This document shows, one piece after another, positions 16,435 to 26,124 of a DNA stretch of 64,000 nucleotides. Position numbers and translations under genes: made by a program. The notes beneath the pieces are model-generated. The model had not been told where the DNA came from. It saw only the letters and a program-made list of their open reading frames with translations, and ran no database searches. The DNA comes from Streptomyces sp. Ru73 (GTDB lineage: Bacteria > Actinomycetota > Actinomycetes > Streptomycetales > Streptomycetaceae). Within the stretch, counting starts at the first letter, position 1. Each line of letters begins with the position of its first letter. The stretch covers positions 31,479 to 95,478 of the forward strand of contig NZ_PQSQ01000019.1 of the NCBI RefSeq assembly GCF_002920575.1, given 5' to 3'.

Positions 16435-17736
16435 GTGCCGACGACTTCCCCCTCCCCCGCGCTGTCCCCCGCCGCCCGTCCCCTCTCCCCCGCCGCCCGC
16501 CGCCGCACCGGGCGCCGGGCAGCGGCCGCCGCCCTGGTGTGCGCCGCGCTGACCGCGCCGCTGGCCGTGGCGGCGCCCGCGTACGCCGACGACAAGAAGC
16601 CCACGAAGCAGCCCGAGCCGCCCGCCGTGATGTCCCACGTGGGCGGGGACCGGCTCGCTGAGCCCGGTACCCAGGTGCAGCTGAAGGACGGCGCCCCGAA
16701 GCTGCCGAAGGGGCTCTCCGCGCGCTCGTGGATCGTCTCCGACCCGGAGTCCGGCGACGTGCTCGCCGCGCACAACGCGCACTGGCCGCTGCCGCCCGCC
16801 TCCACCCTGAAGATGCTCTTCGCCGACACCCTGCTGCCGAAGTGGCCCAAGACCGAGAAGCACACGGTCGAGCCGGAGGACCTGGCGGGCATGGGCGAGG
16901 GCAGCAGCCTGGTGGGCATAAAGGAGCACCAGACCTACACCGTCCACGACCTGTGGCTGGGCGTCTTCCTGCGCTCGGGCAACGACGCGGTGCACACCCT
17001 CGCCGCCATGAACCACGGCGTCGAGCAGACCGTCCGGGACATGCAGAAGCACGCGGACGAGCTGAACGCGCACGACACCCACGTCGTCACGCCGGACGGC
17101 TACGACGCGAAGGGGCAGGTCTCCAGCGCGTACGACCTGAGCCTCTTCGCCCGCTCCGGGCTGCAGAACGCCGACTTCCGGGAGTACTGCTCGACGGCGT
17201 TCGCGCAGTTCCCCGGCGAGGCGAAGAAGGGCAAGAAGCGCCCGACCTTCGGCATCCAGAACACCAACCGGCTGCTGACCGGCGTGTACGGCGGGAAGCC
17301 GTACAAGGGCATCGCCGGCGTGAAGAACGGCAACACCACCAACGCGGGCGCCACCTTCACCGGCGTCGCGCAGCGCGGCGACAAGGTCCTCCTGGTCACG
17401 GTCATGAACCCGCAGAAGAAGGAGGCGAACGAGGTCTACAAGGAGACCGCGGCGCTCTTCGACTGGGGCTTCGCGGCGCGCGACAAGGTCGAGCCGGTGG
17501 GCCGGCTGATCGGCCCGCAGAGCAAGGAGGGCGACGCGAGCAAGCACAGCCCGGCCAAGGCGGGCGGCAAGCACTCCGCCGCGCACCTGGCCGCCACGGA
17601 CGGCCCCGGGGACGGCGGCGGCGCGTGGACCGCGCTGGGGATCGCGGGCGGCGCGCTGATCGTCCTGGGCGGCGTGGCCGTCGCGGTGCACCGCCGCTGG
17701 CCGCTCCCCGACCTGGTCCGGCGGCGCGGACGCTGA
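16435..17736 (+). CDS. D-alanyl-D-alanine carboxypeptidase (PBP, peptidase S11)
   Basis: 433 aa from GTG 16435. A twin-Arg-rich n-region, hydrophobic core (AAAAALVCAALTAPLAVAAP) and AYA cleavage site form a Sec signal peptide. Active-site motifs are PASTLKM (SxxK; Ser123, Lys126), SGND (SxN type, residue ~181) and GVKNGNTTNAG, where the third motif is KNG rather than the classic KTG. The C-terminus has a Gly/Ala linker, one membrane helix and basic RRRGR residues, so it is bound to the outer membrane face. It trims the terminal D-Ala of peptidoglycan stem peptides. Longer in-frame starts (16345, 16243) would overlap the divergent gene's promoter. Confidence 0.9.
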   Translation: MPTTSPSPALSPAARPLSPAARRRTGRRAAAAALVCAALTAPLAVAAPAYADDKKPTKQPEPPAVMSHVGGDRLAEPGTQVQLKDGAPKLPKGLSARSWIVSDPESGDVLAAHNAHWPLPPASTLKMLFADTLLPKWPKTEKHTVEPEDLAGMGEGSSLVGIKEHQTYTVHDLWLGVFLRSGNDAVHTLAAMNHGVEQTVRDMQKHADELNAHDTHVVTPDGYDAKGQVSSAYDLSLFARSGLQNADFREYCSTAFAQFPGEAKKGKKRPTFGIQNTNRLLTGVYGGKPYKGIAGVKNGNTTNAGATFTGVAQRGDKVLLVTVMNPQKKEANEVYKETAALFDWGFAARDKVEPVGRLIGPQSKEGDASKHSPAKAGGKHSAAHLAATDGPGDGGGAWTALGIAGGALIVLGGVAVAVHRRWPLPDLVRRRGR

Positions 17737-17819
17737 GCCGGCGGGCGGGGCCGGGAGCGCCCGGGGCAGCCGGGGAGCGCGCCGGGCGGCCGGGAGCGCG
17801 CAGGCGGCCGTGGGAGGCG

Positions 17820-18740
17820 TCAGGCGGCGTCCTCCGCGGTCCCGGCCCCCGTGCCGGCCGGCGGGACGTCCGGCACCTCCACCGGCTCGTCGGCCGGCTC
17901 CTGGGTCGCCGTCCACGCCGCGCAGAAGACCAGCAGCTTCGCGGTGAAATTGATCCACAGCAGCAGCGCGATCGGGGTGCCGAACGCGCCGTACATGCTC
18001 TTCGCCGCGACACCCTGCAGATAGCCGCTGAGCGCGTACTTCAGCACCTCGAAGCCGACCGCTCCGATCAGTGACGCGACGACCACGGCGCGCCGCGGCG
18101 GCTCGGCTCCGGGCAGCTGCGTCAGCACGTACGCCAGCAGCAGGAAGTCGGCGAGCACGGCGATCAGGAAGCCCAGCAGCTTCAGCAGGAGGCTGCCCGC
18201 GCCGTCCTCCGGGATGCCGAGCCCGTGCGCCACCCGGCCCACAGCGGCCGAGGCGAACGCCGAGCAGCCCAGCGAGACCACCGCAACGCCGCCCAGGCCC
18301 AGCAGCAGCGCCCCGTCCCTGGCCTTGGCCAGGAAGAAGTTGCCGTCCTCGTCGTCGGTCTCCCAGACCGCGCGCAGGCAGTCCCGCAGCGACTGGACCC
18401 AGCCCACGCCGGTGAAGAGCAGCGCGGCGGCGGCGATCACCCCGACGGTGCCCGCGTTGTCCACCAGCTTCCCGATGTCCAGCTGCGCCGCGATGCCCGG
18501 CACCTGCTCGGTGAGCTGGTGCTGGAACTGGCGCAGCTGCGCGTCGCTGAGCAGCGCGGCGCCGATCGCCGCCGACACCGTGAGCAGCGGGAAGAGCGCG
18601 ACGAAGCTGGTGAAGGTGAGGGCGGCGGCGAGCCGGGTCCAGTGCACGCGGTCCATCCGCTGGTAGGCCCGCCACAGGTGGGTGCGCATCAGCCACACCA
18701 CGGCAGGACCGATCAGTGGCAGCCTGGTCAACCACTCCAT
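17820..18740 (-). CDS. YihY/virulence factor BrkB family membrane protein
   Basis: 306 aa with six membrane helices. It carries the family features: RLAAALTFTSFVALFPLLTV near residue 40, VGWVQSLRDCLRAVWE in the centre, and YGAFGTPIALLLWINFTAKLLVF near residue 255. The C-terminal ~30 residues are acidic and Pro-rich. Family members are conserved inner-membrane proteins of unsettled function. The gene is convergent with the D,D-carboxypeptidase; the 83-nt gap between them is GC-rich without a clean hairpin. Confidence 0.87.
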   Translation of the reverse strand: MEWLTRLPLIGPAVVWLMRTHLWRAYQRMDRVHWTRLAAALTFTSFVALFPLLTVSAAIGAALLSDAQLRQFQHQLTEQVPGIAAQLDIGKLVDNAGTVGVIAAAALLFTGVGWVQSLRDCLRAVWETDDEDGNFFLAKARDGALLLGLGGVAVVSLGCSAFASAAVGRVAHGLGIPEDGAGSLLLKLLGFLIAVLADFLLLAYVLTQLPGAEPPRRAVVVASLIGAVGFEVLKYALSGYLQGVAAKSMYGAFGTPIALLLWINFTAKLLVFCAAWTATQEPADEPVEVPDVPPAGTGAGTAEDAA

Positions 18741-18847
18741 GAGCCGCGTGTACCCCCTCCGGCCGGCGTCCCGTCCGGCGGAACACTATCCTCCGGATGG
18801 CGGTACGCCCGGGACGACGCGCGCGGGGCGGCGCAGGCCGGGAGGGG

Positions 18848-19429
18848 CTAGCGGGACGGGGCCGGCGGCCGGGTCAGGTCCGCCTGCCGGGGCACCCCCG
18901 CCACCGGGGCGCCGAAAGGGTAATTGCGCTCCAGCCGCCACACCCCGTCCGGGCCCTGCTGGTAGAGCGCGAAACCGCCGATCGTCCAGGCGGCCTCGAA
19001 GTCGGCCAGCTCCCGCTGCGCCCGGTCCATCGCCTCCTCGGAGATGCCGTGCGCGACGGTGACGTGCGGGTGGTACGGGAACTGCAGCTCGCGGGCGCAG
19101 GGCCCGGACGCGGCGCGGATGCGTTCCTGCAGGGCCGTGCAGCCCGCCTTGCCGTCGACGAGTCTGACGAAGACCACCGGCGAGAGCGGGCGGAAGGTGT
19201 CCGTGCCCTTCAGGCGCAGCGTGAAGGGGCGGAAGTCGGCCGCCACCTCGGCCAGGTACTTCTCGACCCGCGGCAGGTCGGCGGGGTCGGCCTCGGTGGG
19301 CGGGAGGAGGGTGATGTGCGTGGGGATGGCGTGCGCGGCCGGGTCACCGAAGCCCGCGCGCTGCTCCTGGAGGAAGCGGCCGTACGGCTCCGGGACCGCG
19401 ATCGAAACGCCGAGCGTTACGGTCCCCAC
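18848..19429 (-). CDS. 2'-5' RNA ligase / cyclic phosphodiesterase superfamily protein
   Basis: 193 aa. Two His-x-Thr motifs, PTHITLLPP (about residue 38) and YHPHVTVAHG (about residue 118), form the paired HxT active site of the 2H phosphoesterase superfamily. The C-terminal segment (ALYQQGPDGVWRLERNYPFG) is typical too. Enzymes of this family hydrolyse or ligate 2',3'-cyclic or 2'-5' phosphodiesters; the substrate here is unknown. It lies alone between the BrkB protein and trpS, which read the same way. Confidence 0.86.
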   Translation of the reverse strand: MGTVTLGVSIAVPEPYGRFLQEQRAGFGDPAAHAIPTHITLLPPTEADPADLPRVEKYLAEVAADFRPFTLRLKGTDTFRPLSPVVFVRLVDGKAGCTALQERIRAASGPCARELQFPYHPHVTVAHGISEEAMDRAQRELADFEAAWTIGGFALYQQGPDGVWRLERNYPFGAPVAGVPRQADLTRPPAPSR

Positions 19430-19529
19430 TGCGTTCTCCTCCCTGAAACGGATGGTGTCCCCGGATGCCAGTGTGCCGGGTGCGCCGCCTTTACGGCGAG
19501 CGTCGTCGGTCCTGCCGCCGCCGGGACCT

Positions 19530-19570
19530 CCGGCCCCCGCGCGGGGGCCGGGACGGTCCCGTGCGGACCG

Positions 19571-19571
<1 letters not shown>
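19530..19571 (-). terminator. Double hairpin after trpS
   Basis: ACGGTCC (19553-19559) pairs with GGACCGT (19565-19571), a 7-bp hairpin that already includes the first base of the trpS stop codon. Next to it lies a perfect 22-nt GC palindrome at 19530-19551 (CCGGCCCCCGC and its complement). Together they probably end trpS transcription on the minus strand. Confidence 0.6.
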
Positions 19572-20671
<1,100 letters not shown>

Positions 20672-21418
20672 TCAGCGGCCGCCCGCGACCCGGAGGACCG
20701 TTCCCGTGGTGTACGAGGCGTCCGGGGAGAGCAGCCAGGCGATGGCGGCGGCGATCTCGTCGGGGGCGCCGGGGCGGCGGAGCGGGATGCCGGGGGCCGA
20801 CTGCGCGGCGCGGTCGGGGGCGCCCATGGCGGCGTGCATGTCGGTGTCGGTGATGCCGGGCGCGACGGCGTTGACGCGGATGCCGTCCGGGCCGAGCTCC
20901 TTGGCGAGCCCGACGGTCAGCGCGTCGACGGCCGCCTTGGAGGCGGCGTAGTGGACGTAGTCGCCGGGGCTGCCGAGGGTGGCGGCCGCCGACGAGACGT
21001 TGACGATCGCGCCGGTCCCGTGCGCCGCCATGTCCTGTGCGGCCCGGCGGCAGCAGAGCAGGGTGCCGAGGACGTTCACGTCGAGGACGCGGCGCAGCAC
21101 GTCGGTGCCGGTGTCGGCGAGCCGGCCGAGCGGGCCGGAGACGCCGGCGTTGTTGACGAGCCCGGTGACCGGCCCGAGCTGCTCGGCCGCGGTGTCGAAC
21201 AGCCGGTTGACGTGGGCCTCTTCGGCGGTGTCGGCCCGCACGGTGACGCAGCGGGCCCCGGCCTCGCGTATCGCCTCGGCCGTCCGCTCGGCGGCCTCGG
21301 CGTTCTGTACGTAACTCAGGGCGATGTCGTGGCCCAGGCCGGCGAGCCGGCGGCAGGTCGCGGCGCCGATGCCGCGGCTGCCGCCGGTGACGAGCGTGAC
21401 GGGACGAGTGGTGGTCAT
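20672..21418 (-). CDS. SDR family NAD(P)-dependent oxidoreductase
   Basis: 248 aa from ATG 21418. Classical short-chain dehydrogenase: TGGSRGIG cofactor motif (residues 11-18), NNAG (about residue 88), catalytic Ser in VNVSSAAATLG and the YAASK motif (YxxxK), then VNAVAPGITDTDMH. It resembles glucose/3-oxoacyl reductase-type SDRs, and the substrate is unknown. It lies 29 nt downstream of the MocR-type regulator gene and may be cotranscribed with it. Confidence 0.9.
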   Translation of the reverse strand: MTTTRPVTLVTGGSRGIGAATCRRLAGLGHDIALSYVQNAEAAERTAEAIREAGARCVTVRADTAEEAHVNRLFDTAAEQLGPVTGLVNNAGVSGPLGRLADTGTDVLRRVLDVNVLGTLLCCRRAAQDMAAHGTGAIVNVSSAAATLGSPGDYVHYAASKAAVDALTVGLAKELGPDGIRVNAVAPGITDTDMHAAMGAPDRAAQSAPGIPLRRPGAPDEIAAAIAWLLSPDASYTTGTVLRVAGGR

Positions 21419-21447
21419 GGGTCTCCTCGGAAGGCGGGCTGAGCAGG

Positions 21448-22899
21448 TCAGGGGGCCGGCGGCAGGGCCTTGAGCAGGGCGCCGAGCGCCCCGGAGAAGG
21501 CGTGGTCCGGCGGGTGGCCGTAGCCGACGACCAGCGCGTCGCGCAGCTCGGCAGGCCGCGTCCGCTCGGCCCCGGCGGGCTGTCCGGGCGCGGTGAAGGC
21601 CGCCAGGCCCTCGACGGCGAGGCCCTCGCGGCGGGCGGCCTCCAGGGTCGCCGGTTCGGTGCCCGGCGGCAGGCCGATCACCGCGTGCAGGCCCGCGGCG
21701 AGGCCGGTGACCCGGATGTGCGGCGCGTGCGCGGCGAGCGCGGCGGTGAGCTGGTCGCGGCGGCGCCGGTAGCGCAGCCGCATGGTGCGGACGTGCCGGT
21801 CGTAGGCGCCGCCGGAGAGGAATTCCGCGAGGGTCAGCTGGTCGAGGCCGGCGGTCTGCCACTCGCCGGTGCCCTTGAGCGCGAGCAGCGGCGCGACGAG
21901 CCGCTCCGGCAGGACCAGCCAGGACAGCCGGAGCGCGGGCGCGAGGCTCTTGCTGGCGGTGCCGAGGTACACGACGTGGTCCGGGTCCAGACTCTGCAGG
22001 GCGCCCACCTGCCGCCCGTCGTACCGGAATTCGCCGTCGTAGTCGTCCTCCAGCACCAGCCCGCCGGTCCGCCGCGCCCAGTCAACGGCGGCGGCCCTGC
22101 GGTCGGGGTGCAGCGGCACGCCGGTGGGGAACTGGTGCGCGGGGGTGAGCAGCACGGCGCCGGGTCCTGGCCGGGCGGCGAGCGTGTCGGTGCGCGCGCC
22201 GTGCGCGTCGACCGGGAGCGGTACGGGGCGCAGCCCGGCGCGGGCCAGGACGTCGCGGTGGAAGGGCAGCCCGTAGGACTCCACGGCCGCCTCGCGGGCG
22301 CCGGACTGGCGCAGCAGCCGGGCGAGCAGCGCCAGGCCCTGCATGAAGCCGGTGCAGAGGACGATGCGGTCGGGGTGGGCGTGCACGCCGCGGGCGCGGG
22401 CGAGGTAGTCGGCGAGGACGGCGCGCAGTTCGGGCCGCCCGGCCGGGGTGCCGTAGCCGAACGCCTCGGCCGGAGCCGCGGTGAGCGCCGTACGGGCGGC
22501 GGCGAGCCAGGCGGTGCGGGGGAAGGCCGAGACGTCAGGGGTGCCGGCGGTGAGGTCGTAGGCCGGCGGGGGTGGCGCGGCGGGCGGCTGCGCCCGCGTG
22601 CGCGCCGCCGCGGGGGCGGCCGGGCGGCGTGCCACGCGCTCCGCCACTCGGGTGCCCGATCCCTGCCGGGCGGTGAGCCAGCCCTCGGCGACCAGTTCGG
22701 CGTAGGCCTCGGCGACGGTGTTGCGGGCCAGACCCAGGTCGGCGGCGAGGGTGCGGGAGGACGGCAGCCGGGTGCCGGGCGCCAGCCGCCCGGTGCGCGC
22801 CGCGTCCCGCAGCGCGTGCACGAGGGCGGCACGTTTCCCCTGGGTACGCGGGAGATCCAGATACAGATCAGGCCCGAAATCGGCCCAGGAATCGCTCAT
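21448..22899 (-). CDS. MocR/PdxR-type transcriptional regulator (GntR HTH plus aminotransferase-like domain)
   Basis: 483 aa. A GntR winged helix-turn-helix at about residues 20-85 (LAPGTRLPSSRTLAADLGLA, then LVAEGWLTARQGSGTRV) is followed by a fold-type I aminotransferase-like domain. The PLP-lysine is in LGTASKSLAPALRLSW and the Asp in LEDDYDGEFRYDG. PdxR-type members activate pyridoxal phosphate synthesis genes; no such gene is here, so the regulon is unknown. It is divergent from the AhpD-like gene at 22947 across 47 nt, which is the most likely control region. Confidence 0.9.
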   Translation of the reverse strand: MSDSWADFGPDLYLDLPRTQGKRAALVHALRDAARTGRLAPGTRLPSSRTLAADLGLARNTVAEAYAELVAEGWLTARQGSGTRVAERVARRPAAPAAARTRAQPPAAPPPPAYDLTAGTPDVSAFPRTAWLAAARTALTAAPAEAFGYGTPAGRPELRAVLADYLARARGVHAHPDRIVLCTGFMQGLALLARLLRQSGAREAAVESYGLPFHRDVLARAGLRPVPLPVDAHGARTDTLAARPGPGAVLLTPAHQFPTGVPLHPDRRAAAVDWARRTGGLVLEDDYDGEFRYDGRQVGALQSLDPDHVVYLGTASKSLAPALRLSWLVLPERLVAPLLALKGTGEWQTAGLDQLTLAEFLSGGAYDRHVRTMRLRYRRRRDQLTAALAAHAPHIRVTGLAAGLHAVIGLPPGTEPATLEAARREGLAVEGLAAFTAPGQPAGAERTRPAELRDALVVGYGHPPDHAFSGALGALLKALPPAP

Positions 22900-22903
22900 G
22901 GAA

Positions 22904-22912
22904 ATGGACCAT
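22904..22912. promoter_or_regulatory. Candidate MocR operator in the divergent intergenic region
   Basis: ATGGACCAT is a short palindrome, preceded at 22898 by a further direct ATGG copy that overlaps the regulator's start codon. MocR-type regulators typically bind such short repeats between themselves and the divergent target. The assignment rests on position and symmetry only. Confidence 0.35.
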
Positions 22913-22946
22913 ACCCAGCGGCCCGCACCGTCGTAGCGTCGAACCC

Positions 22947-23432
22947 ATGACGACGAACACCACGACCGGCGACGGCGCCGGCACGCACGGTCCCCGCCTG
23001 AACTGGTCGGAGCACGCCCCCGAGGTCTTCAAGGCCATGCTCCGGCTGGAGACGGCGGCCAAGAAGGGGCTGGACCCCGCACTGGTCGAGCTGGTCAAGA
23101 TCCGGGCCTCGCAGCTCAACCACTGCGCGTACTGCATCGACATGCACATCACCGACGCCCGCAAGGCCGGCGAGACCGAGCAGCGGATCTACTTCCTCAA
23201 CGCGTGGGAGGAGGCCGCCGACGCGTACAGCGAGAAGGAGCGGGCCGCGCTCGCGCTCACCGAGGCGGTCACGGTGCTGACGGACGGCTTCGTGCCGGAC
23301 GCGGTGTACCAGCAGGCCGCGGCGCAGTTCGAGGACGCCGAGCTGGCGCAGCTCATCGCCCTGATCACCACCATCAACGCCTGGAACCGCTTCGGGGTGA
23401 CCTGCCGGCTCACGCCGGAGTCCCTGAAGTGA
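22947..23432 (+). CDS. Carboxymuconolactone decarboxylase family protein (AhpD-like)
   Basis: 161 aa. The AhpD-type core LVELVKIRASQLNHCAYCIDMH (about residues 47-68) has the CxxC pair with the nearby His of the alkylhydroperoxidase D superfamily, followed by AWEEAADAYSEKERAALALTEAV. Members of this subgroup, often termed MSMEG-type or CMD-family, are thiol peroxidase-like or of unknown activity. It is divergent from a MocR regulator and overlaps the next gene by 4 nt (GTGA), suggesting joint control and a joint pathway. Confidence 0.88.
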   Translation: MTTNTTTGDGAGTHGPRLNWSEHAPEVFKAMLRLETAAKKGLDPALVELVKIRASQLNHCAYCIDMHITDARKAGETEQRIYFLNAWEEAADAYSEKERAALALTEAVTVLTDGFVPDAVYQQAAAQFEDAELAQLIALITTINAWNRFGVTCRLTPESLK

Positions 23433-24151
23433 CCGCGGCGCGGCTGCGCGCCCTGCACCACGGCCGGGCGCCGGGCGATCCGCTGGTGCTGCCCGGCCCG
23501 TGGGACGCCGCGAGCGCGCGGGTCTTCGCGGAGGCCGGTTTCGAGGCGCTGGCCACGCCCAGCGAGGGGATCGGCGAGTCGCTGGGGTACGGGGACGGGC
23601 ACACCCCGGCGGACGAGATGTTCGCCGCGGTCGCCCGGATCACCCGGGCCGTGGACGTGCCGGTCACCGCCGACGTGGAGGCGGGGTACGGCCTGCCCGC
23701 CAAGGAGCTGGTCGACCGGCTGCTGGAGGCGGGCGCCGTGGGCTGCAACCTGGAGGACTCGGACGCGGCGACCGGCACGCTGCGGGATCCGGAGCGGCAG
23801 GCGGACTGGCTCGCGGAGGTGCGGGCCGCCGCCGGGGACGCGCTGGTGATCAACGCGCGGATCGACACGTTCCTGCGCGGCGTCCCGGGTGCCGAAGCGG
23901 CCGTGGAGCGGGGCCGGCGGTACGTCGCGGCGGGCGTGGACTGCGTGTACCCGATCCTGGCGCCGCCGGAACTGCTGGGCGAGCTGGCCGCCGGCATCGG
24001 CGCGCCGGTCAACGCCCTCGCCCGGCCGGGCGGTCCGGCGCCGCGCGAGCTGGGGGCCGCGGGCGCGTCCCGTGTCACCTTCGGCGGCGGGCTGCACCAC
24101 GGGGCGGTGGCGGCACTGCGCGAGGTGGCCGCGGCGCTGCGCGCGGGCTGA
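23429..24151 (+). CDS. Isocitrate lyase/phosphoenolpyruvate mutase family protein
   Basis: 240 aa from GTG 23429, overlapping the AhpD-like stop. It shows the ICL/PEPM barrel: LVLPGPWDAASARVFAEAGF (about residues 18-37), ATPSEGIGESLGYGDG, VTADVEAGYG (metal and substrate site), and CNLEDSD. The catalytic Cys of isocitrate lyase (KKCGH) is absent. The enzyme is likely a C-C or P-C lyase/mutase of 2-methylisocitrate lyase or oxaloacetate hydrolase type; the substrate is unknown. Confidence 0.86.
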   Translation: MTAARLRALHHGRAPGDPLVLPGPWDAASARVFAEAGFEALATPSEGIGESLGYGDGHTPADEMFAAVARITRAVDVPVTADVEAGYGLPAKELVDRLLEAGAVGCNLEDSDAATGTLRDPERQADWLAEVRAAAGDALVINARIDTFLRGVPGAEAAVERGRRYVAAGVDCVYPILAPPELLGELAAGIGAPVNALARPGGPAPRELGAAGASRVTFGGGLHHGAVAALREVAAALRAG

Positions 24152-24197
24152 ACCGACTGACTCGGGCCGGACCGGGCTGACCCGGGCCGATCGCACG

Positions 24198-24238
24198 CGG
24201 TGGCCGCTTCCGTACTGGTCGTACGGAAGCGGCCACCG
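24198..24238. terminator. Bidirectional hairpin between convergent genes
   Basis: A perfect 18-bp stem (CGGTGGCCGCTTCCGTAC with its complement) around the loop TGGTC. It lies 47 nt after the stop at 24151 and 27 nt after the minus-strand stop at 24265, so it can terminate both genes. Confidence 0.85.
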
Positions 24239-24264
24239 GGCCTGTTATCGCGGCAGGCCGTACG

Positions 24265-25434
24265 TCACTGGCCGGCGAACTTCTTGCTGATCGCGTCGAA
24301 GACGCCCTTGGCCTCGGCGCCGAGGTGCGGCCCGGCCAGCCAGGTGTGGTCCAGCGAGCCGATGGAGCTGTTGGAGACCAGGGACAGCTTGCCGTCGTGG
24401 TCGGCGAGCCAGCCGCCGCCGGAGGTGCCGCCGGTCATGCTGCAGCCGATCCAGTGCATGGCCGGGGTGCTCTGAGCCATCGTCAGCCGCACGGGCCGGT
24501 CGAGGCAGTTCATCATCTTCGCGCCGTCGTAGGGCGGGGCCTGCGGGTAGCCGATCGCCTTGACGCCGTCGAGGCCGGTGACGCCGCTGCCCTGGGGCGC
24601 GCCGAACCAGACCGGGACCGAGGCGCCGACGGTCTCCTCCAGGGACTTGCCGCCGCCGTTCTCCGGCTTCACGTGCAGCACGGCGAAGTCGTAGGCGGAC
24701 GCGGCGTTGCCGCTGTGCGCTCCGCCGTCGATCCACTGCGAGGAAGTCTGCGACCAGTCGGCCCACCAGGTGCCGTACGGGGTGACGTTCTGCTGCGAGG
24801 AGGCGGAGACCTGGTTCGCGGGCAGCCCGTTGTCGTTGTACGAGGGCACGAAGACGATGTTGCGCATCCAGCCGCCGCTCCTGCCGGAGTGCACGCAGTG
24901 GCCCGCGGTCCACACGAGGTTGGACTTGCCGGGGTTGGCCGGGTCGGAGACGACGGTGCCGGAGCACACCATCGGGCCGTCGGGGCTGTCGAAGAAGATC
25001 TTCCCGATGGGCGCCATGTGCTGGTGGTACGGGCGCTCGACCTGCTGCGCGGTCACCGGGCGCGGCTCGGGGTCGGTGGTGCCGGGCCCGCCGCCGGAGC
25101 CGGCGCTCTGTGCGGTCACCGCGGGGGCGGCCTCGGCCTTCGCCATCCGGGACGGCTTCCACAGGTCCTTGATGACCGGGTTGGCGAAGTCCTTCGCCTT
25201 GCGGGCCCAGGTGTCCTTGTCCCAGTTCTTCCAGCCGCCGTTCTCCCACTTCTTCAGCGAGTCCAGGCTCTTGGGCAGGCCGTTGGGCAGCTTGGCCGCG
25301 TCGGACGGTCCGGTGCTCTCCGCCGCGCTGTCGGCGCCGGCGGCCTTGGTGTCCTCCGGTCCGCAGGCGGTGGCGGTGACGAGCAGCGCGGCGACCGCCA
25401 CGGCGGCTGCTGCGGTACGACGTATGGATGGCAT
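24265..25434 (-). CDS. Secreted trypsin-like serine protease, putative lipoprotein
   Basis: 389 aa. The N-terminus MPSIRRTAAAAVAVAALLVT is followed by ATACG, a possible though atypical lipobox, so it is exported and perhaps anchored. A hydrophilic region with KKWENGGWKNWDKDTW follows. The protease domain begins near residue 140. The triad is visible: His in WTAGHCV, Asp in YDFAVLHV and Ser in MTGGTSGGGWL. Four cysteines (in MVCSG, GHCV, MNCLD, IGCSM) fit two disulfides. It resembles glutamyl-endopeptidase-like bacterial trypsin homologues (V8 type). The specificity is unknown. Confidence 0.88.
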   Translation of the reverse strand: MPSIRRTAAAAVAVAALLVTATACGPEDTKAAGADSAAESTGPSDAAKLPNGLPKSLDSLKKWENGGWKNWDKDTWARKAKDFANPVIKDLWKPSRMAKAEAAPAVTAQSAGSGGGPGTTDPEPRPVTAQQVERPYHQHMAPIGKIFFDSPDGPMVCSGTVVSDPANPGKSNLVWTAGHCVHSGRSGGWMRNIVFVPSYNDNGLPANQVSASSQQNVTPYGTWWADWSQTSSQWIDGGAHSGNAASAYDFAVLHVKPENGGGKSLEETVGASVPVWFGAPQGSGVTGLDGVKAIGYPQAPPYDGAKMMNCLDRPVRLTMAQSTPAMHWIGCSMTGGTSGGGWLADHDGKLSLVSNSSIGSLDHTWLAGPHLGAEAKGVFDAISKKFAGQ

Positions 25435-25548
25435 GTGCCCTACTCCCCGTTATGAACTGCAATGCGACTGCCAAATTGTCATGACCCCATTCAGGGCCCG
25501 CCCTACTATGCCGCCAACAAGGGGTTGACGCGCGAGTAGGGGACTGTG

Positions 25549-26088
25549 ATGCACGTCTTACTGGAGACGGAACGGCTGCTTTTGCGCGCATTTACGCGGG
25601 CGGACCTGGACGATCTGCGTGAGCTGCACGCGGATTCCGAAGTCATGCGATTTCTGGACAGCGGGCACCCGGAACCCGAACTGCTCGTCACGGAGTACGC
25701 GGACCCCGGCTCATTCGGCTACTGGGCCGCGGCGGAAAAGGCCGGCGGCGGGTTCCTCGGCTGGTTCGAATTCCGGCCCGTGCGGGCCGGCCGCCGGGAC
25801 GAGGTCGAGCTGGGATACCGGCTGCGCCGCTCCGCCTGGGGAAAGGGATACGCGACGGAAGGCGCCCTGGCGCTGCTCCACGAAGGGTTCACGGCGTGGG
25901 GCGTGCGGCGGGTCGTGGCCACGACGATGGCCGTGAACACCGCTTCCCGGCGGGTGATGGAGAAGTGCGGACTGCGGTATGTCCGCACGTTCCACGTGGA
26001 ATGGCCGGACCCGCTGCCGGGCGCTGAGCACGGTGAGGTGGAGTACGCGCTGACGGCCGCCGAACGGGCGCGGCCGGACACCCCGTGA
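25549..26088 (+). CDS. GNAT family N-acetyltransferase
   Basis: 179 aa from ATG 25549, with AGGGG 10 nt upstream; a GTG immediately before is equally placed. It begins LLETERLLLRAFTRADLDDL, as in RimJ/RimL-like GNATs. The acetyl-CoA pyrophosphate-binding motif is ELGYRLRRSAWGKGYATEG (about residues 87-105), followed by NTASRRVMEKCGLRYV. The acceptor is unknown. The gene's last bases form one arm of a terminator shared with the convergent betaine operon. Confidence 0.9.
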   Translation: MHVLLETERLLLRAFTRADLDDLRELHADSEVMRFLDSGHPEPELLVTEYADPGSFGYWAAAEKAGGGFLGWFEFRPVRAGRRDEVELGYRLRRSAWGKGYATEGALALLHEGFTAWGVRRVVATTMAVNTASRRVMEKCGLRYVRTFHVEWPDPLPGAEHGEVEYALTAAERARPDTP

Positions 26089-26104
26089 GGGATGTCCGGC
26101 CGCG
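26069..26104. terminator. Shared hairpin between the GNAT gene and the betaine transport operon
   Basis: A perfect 12-bp stem (CGCGGCCGGACA against TGTCCGGCCGCG) with a 12-nt loop that contains the GNAT stop codon. It lies 21 nt downstream of the minus-strand stop at 26125, so it can serve both directions. Confidence 0.7.
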
Positions 26105-26124
26105 TCGTCGCCCGGCGGGCCTCA

